Program-made: the position numbers and the translations under genes
NCBI RefSeq assembly: GCF_000296815.2
Contig: NC_019017.1
Span: 62,001 to 126,000 of the forward strand
DNA from: Fibrisoma limi BUZ 3
Lineage (GTDB): Bacteria; Bacteroidota; Bacteroidia; Cytophagales; Spirosomataceae
Direction of reading: 5' to 3'
Length of the DNA: 64,000 bases
Notes under the pieces: generated by a model
Database searches by the model: none
Told to the model about the DNA's origin: nothing
What the model saw: the letters and a program-made list of their open reading frames with translations, nothing else
Part shown: piece after piece, positions 9,068-18,600 of the stretch
Layout: every line of letters begins with the position of its first letter
Position numbering within the stretch: the first letter of the stretch is position 1

Positions 9068-10107
9068 TTTTACTTCAAGCTCCCGGGACCGGCTGGAATA
9101 ACTCGCCTGCCAGTGGTGCAATAACCAGCATTGAAGAAGCAGCAGATGCCCTGTTTGATACGATGCTGCCCGAGTTTACCTCCTTCGTGGCCATCGGGCA
9201 GGCCATTGGCCTGATCGGCGCATTTTTTTACGTGTTTTACCGGTTATGGGCGCACCAGGCCCGCAATGAAGCCATTGACATCTATCCCTTGCTTCGACCT
9301 CTGGTCATATCCATGATTTTATTGGCGTATCCGGGATTGTATTCAGGTTTGGCATTTCTGGGACGTACGCTGAACGACGCTACCCAGGAACTGGGGGCCA
9401 CTCGTCGCAATGAAGTCGAACAGCAGGTGATCATTAATGCCAAGACGCGCATTCAGAACATGGGAAACTCGAATAACCCACCTCCGGTAGCGGCTGCGGA
9501 AGATAAACGGTCCTGGTTTCAATTGGTGACGGATTCGGTGATGGGGATGGCCAATTCCGTTTCGTCAGCTGCTGCGGATGCGGTAAACTTTGTTATTGAT
9601 ACCACAGTCAATTACGTCCTGATGGCCTTGTTTCGGCTGCTGTACTTTATTGTCATTATTGGCCTGAAGATTATCTCTACCTATTTTCTTATCATCCTAG
9701 GCATTTTTGGCCCCCTAACCATTGGACTGGGTTGTTTTGACTGGTTTTATTCGTCCATTGCCGCTTGGGTGGGACGCGTACTACATACCCTTTTATGGAT
9801 TCCCATTGCCAACATTTACGGGTTTATACTGGATAGTTTCCACCTGTCTAGTTTGAACGTCGAGTTCCAGCAGCTCCAGGGTAATCCCGGTATGCCAAGC
9901 TCCTCAGTGGCCAATTTACTCTTTTACGCGGTGGGCATCTTTGGCTACCTGCTGGTTCCAAAGCTGGCTACCTGGGTTCTGGATTCAACTGGTGTGTCAG
10001 ATGGATTACGGGCGCTGTCAGCCCCGCTACGTACGGCCGGCGCGGTAGCGGGCGCGGCTTCGGGACAAGTCAGTGGCCGGGTAATCTCAGCGGCCAGTTC
10101 TTACTAA
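9064..10107 (+). CDS. traJ: Conjugative transfer protein TraJ (VirB6/TrbL-like polytopic membrane protein)
   Basis: This 347-aa polytopic inner-membrane protein has hydrophobic helices at about residues 43-60, 77-95, 190-225, 228-260 and 285-305, with an Ala/Gly/Ser-rich C-terminus. The N-terminal segment before the first helix (FDTMLPEFTSFVAIGQAIGLIG) and the overall layout match TraJ of Bacteroidetes conjugative transposons, the VirB6/TrbL equivalent forming the inner-membrane channel. It sits between the lipoprotein gene and traK, as expected. Confidence 0.85.
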   Translation: MILLQAPGTGWNNSPASGAITSIEEAADALFDTMLPEFTSFVAIGQAIGLIGAFFYVFYRLWAHQARNEAIDIYPLLRPLVISMILLAYPGLYSGLAFLGRTLNDATQELGATRRNEVEQQVIINAKTRIQNMGNSNNPPPVAAAEDKRSWFQLVTDSVMGMANSVSSAAADAVNFVIDTTVNYVLMALFRLLYFIVIIGLKIISTYFLIILGIFGPLTIGLGCFDWFYSSIAAWVGRVLHTLLWIPIANIYGFILDSFHLSSLNVEFQQLQGNPGMPSSSVANLLFYAVGIFGYLLVPKLATWVLDSTGVSDGLRALSAPLRTAGAVAGAASGQVSGRVISAASSY

Positions 10108-10127
10108 TTTTCTAAACCAATGTCCGT

Positions 10128-10787
10128 ATGAATGCAAACTTTAATTTTCGCTACCTGCGAAACATAGAATCGTCGTTTCGTTTAATTCGCATTATTGTCT
10201 TTGCCGTGATTGTTGGATCGTTTGGCTTTGCCGCCTACATGGCTTACTTAAGTCATAAAACCGATCGCGAATCGCGTCAAAAAATTTACGTTCTGGACAA
10301 TGGGGGCAAATCCATTATGCTGGCCCTGGCACAGGATCAGAACGCAAACCGGCTTGCCGAAGCTAAAGATCACGTCAAGACGTTTCTAAAGCTTTTTTTC
10401 AACCAGGAGCCGGATGAGAAAGCCATTGCCGCCAACATGGACCAAGCTGCCTACTTGGGAGATGAGTCAGTTACCCGGCATTATTACGACCTGCGGGAAA
10501 AGGGGTTTTATACCAAGCTCATTCAGGGCAATGCCACCCAGAAAATTATGATTGATTCCCTGAGTATCAATATGAGCCGATCCCCGTATTCGTGCAACAT
10601 CTTCGGGCGGGTGATGCTGGTCCGGACCTCGAACATCACCTTTCGGAAGTTAGTCGCTGACTGCCATTTGATCGATGCCACCCGAACGGACAATAACCCG
10701 CATGGCTTCCTCATTGAACGGTTTCGGGTAACCGACAACAGCGACATTGAAACAATCAACCGTGATCAATACGAAGCCTACCGGTAA
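10128..10787 (+). CDS. traK: Conjugative transfer protein TraK (VirB8-like)
   Basis: This 219-aa protein has a cytoplasmic N-terminus, one transmembrane helix (about residues 21-42) and a periplasmic domain of VirB8/TraK type. The N-terminal FRYLRNIESSFRLIRIIVF is characteristic of TraK. VirB8 proteins scaffold the inner-membrane part of the T4SS. It is followed 19 bases later by the small TraL-position gene. Confidence 0.87.
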   Translation: MNANFNFRYLRNIESSFRLIRIIVFAVIVGSFGFAAYMAYLSHKTDRESRQKIYVLDNGGKSIMLALAQDQNANRLAEAKDHVKTFLKLFFNQEPDEKAIAANMDQAAYLGDESVTRHYYDLREKGFYTKLIQGNATQKIMIDSLSINMSRSPYSCNIFGRVMLVRTSNITFRKLVADCHLIDATRTDNNPHGFLIERFRVTDNSDIETINRDQYEAYR

Positions 10788-10806
10788 TTGATTAGTCCCG
10801 CTTCTC

Positions 10807-11100
10807 ATGTTCAGGAATTGGTTTAAACGAAGGGATAAACTACCCTCCGCTCGGATGGCCCTTGCCTACCAGGCCGCTTGTCAACAGGTGATTGCCTGGC
10901 TCCAACGAAGCGTTCGACGGTGGGAAACCCAACCCGTTCAACGCCGTAAACTGCAATTGATTGCAGGGTTAATCGGGCTGCTTTTACTAGGCTCCGTCAG
11001 TGTTTACTTCACCGCAACTGGCCATTTTTTTATTCGCATAAAACAAACGCATTATGAACACGACCCAAATGTCGGACCGCTTCGACGGAACTCGAATTAA
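10807..11100 (+). CDS. Small TraL-position membrane protein
   Basis: This 97-aa protein has a basic N-terminal half and one transmembrane helix (about residues 58-77, LIAGLIGLLLLGSVSVYFTA). Its place between traK and traM is that of TraL (DUF3989), and its size and single helix agree. It overlaps the traM start by 47 bases, an unusually long overlap. Alternatively it may be an unrelated small assembly factor. Confidence 0.6.
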   Translation: MFRNWFKRRDKLPSARMALAYQAACQQVIAWLQRSVRRWETQPVQRRKLQLIAGLIGLLLLGSVSVYFTATGHFFIRIKQTHYEHDPNVGPLRRNSN

Positions 11101-12274
11101 AGCCTTGTTTCTGGATAAACGCTTTGTAACGTTCCTGACCGGAGCGGGCGTCTGCCTGATCATCATTGTGTATTATTTCATTCATCACACCAAGCCCAAG
11201 GAGCAGGAGACGCCAAAAACGAATGTAAGCCTGAATGCGGACCTGCCTAATGCGGGCGATTCAACGGGCTTGCCGTCCCGGTCCAAACTGGAGCTGGCAG
11301 CGGATGCCCAACCCCTGGCGATGCCTGATCAGCGCCCCGTGAAAGGGCTCAACTCGGAAGTTCCTGGTACAGGTCGGCCGGACGGTCCCCCTCATCCCGA
11401 AGCGAGCGCCTACATTTACGGCCCGGAGGTTCCTAAAGAAATCTACCAGGAACCCGATACCACGACCTTACCACCTCGCCTGGTTGCCCGGAGTCGTAAG
11501 TCATCGAAACGCTCCCTGGTACGCTCTGAGATTACGGCTCCAACCGATAACGAAGACGAGGACGATGAGGACGACGATCGAGCTAAAAAAGCTGAGCTCG
11601 AAAAGAATAAGAAGCTTTTGGCGCTGCTTCAAGAGTATAAGGCAGACAAGATGAAACGACAGCAGGAACTACAAACTCGGGCCCTAAAGCCTGAAATGTA
11701 CGAAGCGGTTACGGTTTCCTCGCTGAATGGTCCCACCGCTAAGAATAGTTTTTATGGCCTTCAGTCCGACATGCGTAAGCAGCAGATGGACGAGCGGGAG
11801 GATTCGCTGTCGGTCACGGTGAAAGCGATGGTATTTTCGGATCAAACCATTGTTTCGGGTGGTCGCGTTACCCTTCGCTTGTTGGAAAACATTACGCTGC
11901 GGGGGCGTATGATTCCCGAAGGAACCCGTTTGTACGGTGTGGCCAATTTTGGGGGTCAACGGGTCAATATTGGCATCAATCAGATCCAATACGAAGGCCG
12001 CATATTGCCCATGAAGCTGACCGTCTATGACATGGACGGTTTGGCTGGCATCTACGTACCCAACGTACTGGCAGTCCGGCAGGGTCGTCAGGCTGTCGCG
12101 CAGGCAGGTCAAGGCTTCAACGTAACCGCTCCTGTTGTTTCATCAAATGTGCCGGCACTCGCAGCCGCTTCTGCGTTACAAGCTGGTCTCCAGGGCGGGC
12201 GTAGTTTTCTATCCCGGAAGGTAGCGGTCCAAAAGGCTACGCTTAAAAACAATTATTACGTCCTCCTTAAATAA
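11054..12274 (+). CDS. traM: Conjugative transfer protein TraM (VirB10-like)
   Basis: This 406-aa protein has a cytoplasmic N-terminus and one transmembrane helix (about residues 24-43). A long Pro-rich periplasmic linker follows, with an acidic patch (DNEDEDDEDDD, near residue 165). The C-terminal domain of about 180 residues has the beta-barrel pattern of VirB10/TraM (FSDQTIVSGGRVTLRLLENI, then IPEGTRLYGVANF). It spans inner to outer membrane and gates the channel. Start chosen at the ATG overlapping the previous gene because it gives the complete N-terminal anchor. Confidence 0.88.
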   Translation: MNTTQMSDRFDGTRIKALFLDKRFVTFLTGAGVCLIIIVYYFIHHTKPKEQETPKTNVSLNADLPNAGDSTGLPSRSKLELAADAQPLAMPDQRPVKGLNSEVPGTGRPDGPPHPEASAYIYGPEVPKEIYQEPDTTTLPPRLVARSRKSSKRSLVRSEITAPTDNEDEDDEDDDRAKKAELEKNKKLLALLQEYKADKMKRQQELQTRALKPEMYEAVTVSSLNGPTAKNSFYGLQSDMRKQQMDEREDSLSVTVKAMVFSDQTIVSGGRVTLRLLENITLRGRMIPEGTRLYGVANFGGQRVNIGINQIQYEGRILPMKLTVYDMDGLAGIYVPNVLAVRQGRQAVAQAGQGFNVTAPVVSSNVPALAAASALQAGLQGGRSFLSRKVAVQKATLKNNYYVLLK

Positions 12275-12283
12275 GCTTCTCTC

Positions 12284-13345
12284 ATGAAAAATGTCATACA
12301 CATCACCACGTTATCCGTCGCTGTGAACCTGGCCGCTTTTGCGCAGCAGGCCCCGGAAACAACCAAACCGGCGATAACCAACAAAACCAGTGCGCAAATG
12401 CTACGGCTCGACTCGTTGAAGAAACGGGTTACTAACCCCAACATCCCACCGCCGGCGAGTAGCCCTATACCAGAAAATGCTGGTGTGAGCTCAGCCGGTG
12501 ACGTACCAAGCCCAACAGCGGTTTTTTCATACGGCTCAATACCAATTCAGGATCGGAACGTCGTACGTTCTTATTATATCGAATTGGCCTATAACAAAAC
12601 GACCTGCGTGATCTTTAAGTCGCCGATCCGGTCGGTTGATTTAGGGTCAAAGGACATAATCGCCGATAAAGCCAATGCGGTTGACAATGTGTTACGGGTG
12701 AAAGCCTCGTTGATTGGTTTTAATGAAACCAATTTCAGCGTGATGACGGCCGACGGTCAGTTTTACAGCTTTGTTGTCAACTATAATGAATACCCAACCA
12801 TGCTGGCCCTGGATCTATCGGTAAACGATGATGGTGTCGTTCAGCATAAAGCACGCTCCATTAATCAGAAAGGCACGGTAGTCAGTTTTGCGGGCGTAAA
12901 CACCTCCCAACAGGAGATTGTCCAGAATTGCGCCTACATCATCGACCAGCGCCGGCGCATCAAGCACGTGGGAATTAATAAGTACGATGTTGAAGCCAAC
13001 CTGCGGGGGTTGTACTACAAAGACAATGTACTCTACTACAAGATTGCGATCAAAAACAAATCTAATCTCAATTATGACCTCGACTATATCCGTTTTTTCA
13101 TCGTCGATAAAACGGTAGCCAAGGAGACTTCGCATCAGGAATTAGAGGTTGTCCCCCTTTACGTATATAACCAACCGTTAGTTGTAATTCCTGGTCAAAA
13201 CACCGTTGAAAAAGTGTTTGCTTTCCAAAAATTCACGATCCCCGATGACAAGGTTGTTCAGGTCATTCTAGGGGAAAAAAATGGCGGACGTACGATTTCA
13301 TTCACGATGGGTAATCAAGACATCTTAAACGCAGACACGCTATGA
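12284..13345 (+). CDS. traN: Conjugative transfer protein TraN (DUF4138, VirB9-like)
   Basis: This 353-aa protein has a signal peptide (cleavage near AFAQQ), a linker, and a VirB9/TraN domain. The domain starts with the typical segment IELAYNKTTCVIFKSPIRSV (a DUF4138 hallmark) and ends in a beta-rich C-terminal half. It partners TraM and TraO in the outer-membrane core. It lies 9 bases after traM and overlaps traO by 4 bases. Confidence 0.9.
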   Translation: MKNVIHITTLSVAVNLAAFAQQAPETTKPAITNKTSAQMLRLDSLKKRVTNPNIPPPASSPIPENAGVSSAGDVPSPTAVFSYGSIPIQDRNVVRSYYIELAYNKTTCVIFKSPIRSVDLGSKDIIADKANAVDNVLRVKASLIGFNETNFSVMTADGQFYSFVVNYNEYPTMLALDLSVNDDGVVQHKARSINQKGTVVSFAGVNTSQQEIVQNCAYIIDQRRRIKHVGINKYDVEANLRGLYYKDNVLYYKIAIKNKSNLNYDLDYIRFFIVDKTVAKETSHQELEVVPLYVYNQPLVVIPGQNTVEKVFAFQKFTIPDDKVVQVILGEKNGGRTISFTMGNQDILNADTL

Positions 13346-13926
13346 AAACCCTACACATCGCTTTGATTCTAGTGAGCGCGTTCTTTGCCCGTACGGGCTA
13401 CGCCCAGCGCCATATAAAGGGGCAGACGGCGGTTAGTTTAGTTGGGGGTGTGGTGGATAACCTGCCTAAATTTTCAGGACAACAGGGTAACGGGTACATG
13501 GGTAGCGTCGATTATGTATGGTATCGCCAGAACGAGCGGTATTGGAAAGCTTCGTTTTCGTACCTGCGTAAGAATTTCACTTCCCAAAGCTCTCCTCGCC
13601 CCAGAGTTGAGCAGTACTGCTTGGCAATAGACTATGTACCACGGGGAATTTATACGACCCGGCGCTGGCTTTACCTCGCCCCAACAGCGGGGTTATACGT
13701 TGGCTACGAGTCCATCAATCGGAACCAGTCGAATTTATCGGAAGGCATTATTCAGAATAAATCAACGGCGTTGGTGGGTCCTCAACTCGGTTTGGAAGCT
13801 GAGGCATACGTCGGCCCATCGGTGGCCATCTTAGCCGGGGTTACTGAACGGTTTGTCCCTTTTTCTGATCTAGCCAAGTTTCGTACCATTGGATACGTAG
13901 GTATCCGTTACTGCTTCTTTCAATGA
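13342..13926 (+). CDS. traO: Conjugative transfer protein TraO (outer-membrane barrel-like)
   Basis: This 194-aa protein has a signal peptide (cleavage near GYAQR) and a beta-barrel-like body ending in an aromatic residue run (GIRYCFFQ), as usual for outer-membrane proteins. TraO follows TraN in Bacteroidetes elements and has the same size. It overlaps both neighbours by 4 bases, so translation is coupled. Confidence 0.82.
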   Translation: MKTLHIALILVSAFFARTGYAQRHIKGQTAVSLVGGVVDNLPKFSGQQGNGYMGSVDYVWYRQNERYWKASFSYLRKNFTSQSSPRPRVEQYCLAIDYVPRGIYTTRRWLYLAPTAGLYVGYESINRNQSNLSEGIIQNKSTALVGPQLGLEAEAYVGPSVAILAGVTERFVPFSDLAKFRTIGYVGIRYCFFQ

Positions 13927-14363
13927 AAAACACACTATTACTGGCCTGTGGCCTTCTCTTAACTGGCATTGCCTGCCAAACTGAATCGCTTGACATACAG
14001 CGTTCCTTTCCGTTTCAACTGACTATCGATCCGTTTCCGGCGTCGATCCCCTGGCAAAAACCAACCTCGGTGGGCTTCGGGGTTAAGCCCACGTATATCA
14101 CTTCGAATAACGTGTATACATTTTCCTGGCAGGTAGCCGCTCCAGTCCGGGGGGTACTTCTGCTGAACAACAAAGCTGTCGCTCCCGGAGCGAAAACCGC
14201 TGTTACGGCCAGTTTGAACCGGGTGCTGAGTGATACGCTTACCTACGTGCCGACCGACTCTGGTGCTCATGAAATTAGAGTACGGGTCTTTGATTCAATG
14301 GGCCAAGCCAGAGACACCACCTTTACCATTACGGCAATTCGGTCAAATGGAAACATTAAGTAA
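13923..14363 (+). CDS. traQ: TraQ-like lipoprotein (DUF3872)
   Basis: This 146-aa protein has a lipoprotein signal (LTGIAC, Cys18). The body reads as one Ig-like beta-sandwich, starting with QRSFPFQLTIDPFP and ending with IRVRVFDSMGQARDTTFTI. These segments are typical of DUF3872/TraQ, which closes the tra gene order in related elements. It starts 4 bases inside traO. Confidence 0.78.
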   Translation: MKNTLLLACGLLLTGIACQTESLDIQRSFPFQLTIDPFPASIPWQKPTSVGFGVKPTYITSNNVYTFSWQVAAPVRGVLLLNNKAVAPGAKTAVTASLNRVLSDTLTYVPTDSGAHEIRVRVFDSMGQARDTTFTITAIRSNGNIK

Positions 14364-14547
14364 GGCCCCTCAGCGGTCAGAATATCGCGTTTCTGTCCAG
14401 AAAAAAAGCAACAACGCGGCTCCCTACGCGGAATGGTTGCTGTTGCTCCTGGGCTATTTGCTTCTTTTTGTGCTGTATCAATGGCTGAGCCCGCTTATAG
14501 TCAGCGTTGACTTCCAGCAACTACGCAACGAGTTCCAATACAGATAA
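14347..14547 (+). CDS. Small membrane protein at the end of the tra operon
   Basis: This 66-aa protein starts at the ATG inside the end of traQ (17-base overlap); a longer reading would extend through most of traQ and is rejected. It has one transmembrane helix (about residues 28-48, WLLLLLGYLLLFVLYQWLSP). Family not recognised. Its coupling to traQ suggests an accessory membrane subunit. Confidence 0.5.
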   Translation: METLSKAPQRSEYRVSVQKKSNNAAPYAEWLLLLLGYLLLFVLYQWLSPLIVSVDFQQLRNEFQYR

Positions 14548-14623
14548 ACGAGACTTTCTTGATTGCTTATTTCTGTTCCCTTATGAGGTCCGATATTATT
14601 CCAAACTACTTTTCTATACGCTA

Positions 14624-14947
14624 ATGACTGCCGCACAAATTCGTGAAAACATCCTTGAGCTGAGTGATGACGCACTATTACATAGCCTACCAACCACCAC
14701 ACGTTTAGCGTGTCAGTCTTGCGGGTGTGTCAGCGTAGCAAAACGTGCCCATTCCGATAAGACAAAAACATATTACTGTCCGATTTGTAAGTCGGATAAA
14801 TCAGTGAATGAGGTAAGATACTTTTATAAGAATAAGACGGCTGATCCTCAAACAGCGGTAGCCAGGCACCGCAATTTCTGGCAGAGGATCTATTTTGAGC
14901 AACTCAACCGCGAGTCCAGCCCTGAAACGTTTCAACAACACCCTTGA
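14624..14947 (+). CDS. Zinc-ribbon protein, unknown function
   Basis: Starting at the ATG after a short gap this gives 107 aa. Two Cys pairs (CQSC at about residue 29 and CPIC at about 50) form a zinc-ribbon-like module, preceded by a helical segment. No catalytic motif is visible. Located just after the tra operon on the same strand, it could be a nucleic-acid-binding accessory protein. Confidence 0.5.
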   Translation: MTAAQIRENILELSDDALLHSLPTTTRLACQSCGCVSVAKRAHSDKTKTYYCPICKSDKSVNEVRYFYKNKTADPQTAVARHRNFWQRIYFEQLNRESSPETFQQHP

Positions 14948-15042
14948 TGTGGCCTACGATTTACCAGTACTAGTGCCCTTATTTTTTATGGATACTTAGT
15001 CTTTGGCTATACTTACAATCAACCTTCTTACCGTTTAACGCT

Positions 15043-15513
15043 ATGAAACCCTTTAATAAAACCAATTATTTTAAGTGGATTGCTCCTTTAATCTACCGAA
15101 TGCTACCGGCAATACCGGCGCGCTATTTCTGGTGTCTATTCATTGCATCGGCCCTGCTGGTGCAGTTCATTAATATTATCTGTTCGTTTTGGAACGGTTT
15201 TCTAGGCGAACCGGCTGATCACACGGTTCGTTATTACGCCTTTATCGTGGTTGAGACGGTTCGTTACGGAGGTTGGCTTTGGGGTTTCTGGTACGGTTTT
15301 TATCTATTAGCCAGGATGAGTCCGCCGAACCGGCTGCTGTCTCCCCAACTTTTTAGTTGTACGGTAACGAGTGGTCTTCTTATGTACCTCATGACAGTCG
15401 CTATTCAGCACGTCGAAGCGGATTATCTGTTACTTATCCGTTGTATGCTCATTGTTGCGTATGGCGTCTGCGTTCTTCTGCCAACCCTTTGGCATCCCGT
15501 ACAAGCTGATTAA
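15043..15513 (+). CDS. Polytopic membrane protein, unknown function
   Basis: This 156-aa protein has about four transmembrane helices (residues about 27-48, 62-90, 102-122 and 128-148). No family recognised. It is the last + strand gene before a strong inverted repeat and the convergent DarB-like gene. It may belong to the transfer region (entry exclusion proteins are often small membrane proteins), but this is a guess from position. Confidence 0.5.
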   Translation: MKPFNKTNYFKWIAPLIYRMLPAIPARYFWCLFIASALLVQFINIICSFWNGFLGEPADHTVRYYAFIVVETVRYGGWLWGFWYGFYLLARMSPPNRLLSPQLFSCTVTSGLLMYLMTVAIQHVEADYLLLIRCMLIVAYGVCVLLPTLWHPVQAD

Positions 15514-15543
15514 TTACAAGATGCTGGTAAAAGGTGAAAATAG

Positions 15544-15598
15544 AAACAGATCGGTAAAAGGCTGGCCACTGGATAAGGCTGTTTTTACCGATCTGTTT
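15544..15598. terminator. Bidirectional terminator between convergent genes
   Basis: A perfect 16-bp inverted repeat has arms AAACAGATCGGTAAAA (15544-15559) and TTTTACCGATCTGTTT (15583-15598), with A/T runs at the loop-side ends. It lies between the end of the + strand transfer region and the end of the - strand DarB-like gene. Confidence 0.7.
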
Positions 15599-15601
15599 AA
15601 T

Positions 15602-18600
15602 TTAAGCCAGACTAATGTCTTGATCCTTTTGTTTGGAAGTCGTCTTTTCGGGCTTCTTTGCCTGCTGTGGTTCTTTATCCAGTCCTCCCGACTGCAGGCG
15701 CGTTTCAACCTGGCGCAGTTCTGCCTTCAGCTCCTGAAGTTTTTCACTTTTACTCCAGGGCTTGGCCACAATGTCGGTCAGTAGCTTCTGTTGCTGGGTC
15801 AAATTGCCGATCTTTTCCCGTTGGTTTTCCAGTAGTGCCGGCAGCTTTTCGAGGGCGCGCACAAATTGTCGGGCGGCTACTTCAGGGCTATGACCCGCTA
15901 AATAGCCATTGTTATACGAATAGGTTAACTGATCGCCTTTGACAACAAAGGCGTTTTCTTTCACTACCTTTCCGTCAACGCTGTACCCAGCGTCCGTCCG
16001 TACGTAGACGCCAAAGCCGTGCAGAGAACCTAGTTTCTTGAGTGCCCCTTTGGTATCCATTTGTTGGTTGATTTGATTGATGTACTCTCCCAGCTCCTTT
16101 ACTTTGGTGATTGGTTTATCGGTCAGGGCGATTTGAACCGCATTGGGCAAGTTACCTTCCTGATCAAACTGAGTAACGGCCGTCAGTTTAGAAAAATCAG
16201 CTTTGAGCTGGGCGAACGTGGTCTCGGCTTTTTCCAGTGACTTATCTACGTCCTTTAGCATTGAGCCTGCTTTATGGCCTTCTTTTTGAAATAACCGAAG
16301 TTCGCTTTCCAAGGCGGTGATCTGCTTTTCGAGCCGGGCTTTTTGCAGCAGATCCTGGTTACCCGATAGGATGGCCACGTACTCCGAAAAATTCATCCCC
16401 GTAGCCTCATCAAACGCCCCCTCATCCATTCGCCGACCGGTCATCGAGCCGCTCTTGATCTGGGCGATAAAGTTGGCTTTCGTGTGCAACAGATTGAATT
16501 TGTAATTGTCCAAGGACTGCTCAGTCGCAAATACGTAGTTCTTCACCTCGTTATTGAAGTGATCGCGGGCGACCTCGTTACCCGTCCGCGAACCACGTCC
16601 GACGCGCTGGTCGAGTTCGGACGGTTTCCAGGGTATATCCAGGTGATACATGGCCACCACCCGCTTCTGGGCGTTAACCCCTGTGCCCATTGTACCCGTC
16701 GAGCCGATCAGCACCCGAACCTCGCCGGTATTCGCCTTGTCCCACAACGCATTCCGCTCTTTGTCGTTTTTACATTCCTGGGCGAACCGAATTTGATGAG
16801 CCGGAATGTCATACTCGCGCACTAATTTATCTCTCAAGGCACTGTAGGCATTCCATTCCCCGCCCGGCTTATAGGTACCCGTATCACAGAAGACCATTTG
16901 CGTACCTTTGTAAGGGGCGCTTTCCTGATAGTGGCTGGCGATCAGTGCCGCGCAGCGGGACAATTTACTGCCGGGGTGATCTTCCAGGGTTGGGTCGATC
17001 AGGCGCATGTCCAACGCGGCTTTTTTGGCGTAGTTGGTCGCGATCAACATCTTCGCCGTTTGTTCTTTTTCCGACAGGGGCGCGCGGTCGAGAATCGTTC
17101 CGTCACCGGTCTTGGCAAAGTCAATCAGTTTCTTGTTAAAGACGGCCTGGTCCGGGGTAGGGGGTAGGCTAATTAACACATCTACGGCTTTAGGCCGGTC
17201 TAGACCCACCATCGACGCCGTGCGATAGTCAGTGATCTGGCTGTAAAACTGGGCCAGTTCGGGCACCTTGATAAAGTGCCGGAATCGTTCTTTAACCAGG
17301 AGCTGGTTGGTCACGCTGTATTCGTAGTCCGACGTTTTCTTGGCGTAGACCGCTGCCCAGGCGTCGAAGTTTTCAATTTTCTGTCGGGCTAGTTCTTTAG
17401 GCCGTAAGTACTTAAACAGCAAATACATTTCCGTCAGCGAGTTGGTAATGGTCGTCCCTGACAGAAACGTAGCGCCCAGGTCTTTACCGGTCCGCTCCTG
17501 AATGCTACGAACCGCGTGTAACAGATTGGTCGCCCGTTGGCTGCCTTCCGGATTACCCAGGCCGGCTACGCGGTTGTGGCGGGTGGTAAACTGCAGATTT
17601 TTGAACTGATGCGATTCATCGACAAACAGGTGATCGACGCCCATGTTGCCGAAATGGGGCACCGAATCCGTTTTTTTGTCCAGTTCATTTTGCAGTTTGA
17701 GCAGTTTAGCGGTTAGGTTCGCCTTACGGGTTTCCAATCCTTTCAGTAAAGACTTAGATATGGTTCCTCCGGTTTTCTCCAACGTCTTCAGGTCCTTTTC
17801 CAGATTGCGCAGCTCCTCCCGCATCACTTTGTTTTGTACGTCAGGAGCCTGGGGGATTCGGGCAAATTGATCATGCGTCAGGATGATACAGTCCCAGGCC
17901 CCGTTTTTAATTGAATTTAGAAACCGCTCCCGGTTGGCAGGGGTAAAGTCGTCCTGACCCGGATAAAGCAGCTTGGCGTGGGGATAGGCCGTTCGGTACG
18001 TTTCGGCAATCTGATTGACGTTGGCTTTCATAGCCAGGATCATCGGCTTGTTGACCAGACCCAGCCGTTTCATTTCGTAGGAGGCAACAGTCATGATGAG
18101 CGTTTTACCCGTACCCACTTCGTGATCGGCAATGCCCCCCCCGTTCTGCAATAGCATCCAGGTTACGTCTTTTTGCGATTTGTACAACCCTGGAATGCCC
18201 AGCCCGGTTAGGTTCAAATCAGGGAACTGCTGGTGGGTACCGTCGTGCTGGGGCTTCACGTAGCAGTTGTATAAACGGTTGTAGCGGTCAGCCAAATCCT
18301 GCTTGAGCTGCGGGGATTGGGTCGGTAGCCAGTCGACAAAGGCGGTACGGATCTGTTCAATCTTGGTCGCGGCCAGCTGGGTCGCTTCACTGTCGAGTAC
18401 CTTTTCGCCGTCAGGCCCCTCCTTATTGATGTTGGGCGTTGTATTGTACAAAGCGTATTCCATCAGGGTTAATCCGTCGTACATGCGGAACTGTCCCTGC
18501 ACGGCATATTGCTGGGTGATGGCCGCGTTTTTAAAACTCCAGGCGGGAATATCGACGCTAAATTCGTCAGTAGAGGGCAGGTAGGTAATGGTTACGCTAC

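Noticed and set aside
16484-17167. + strand frames of up to 149 codons inside the methylase-helicase gene
   Set aside because: Shadows of an intact 1683-codon gene with helicase motifs.
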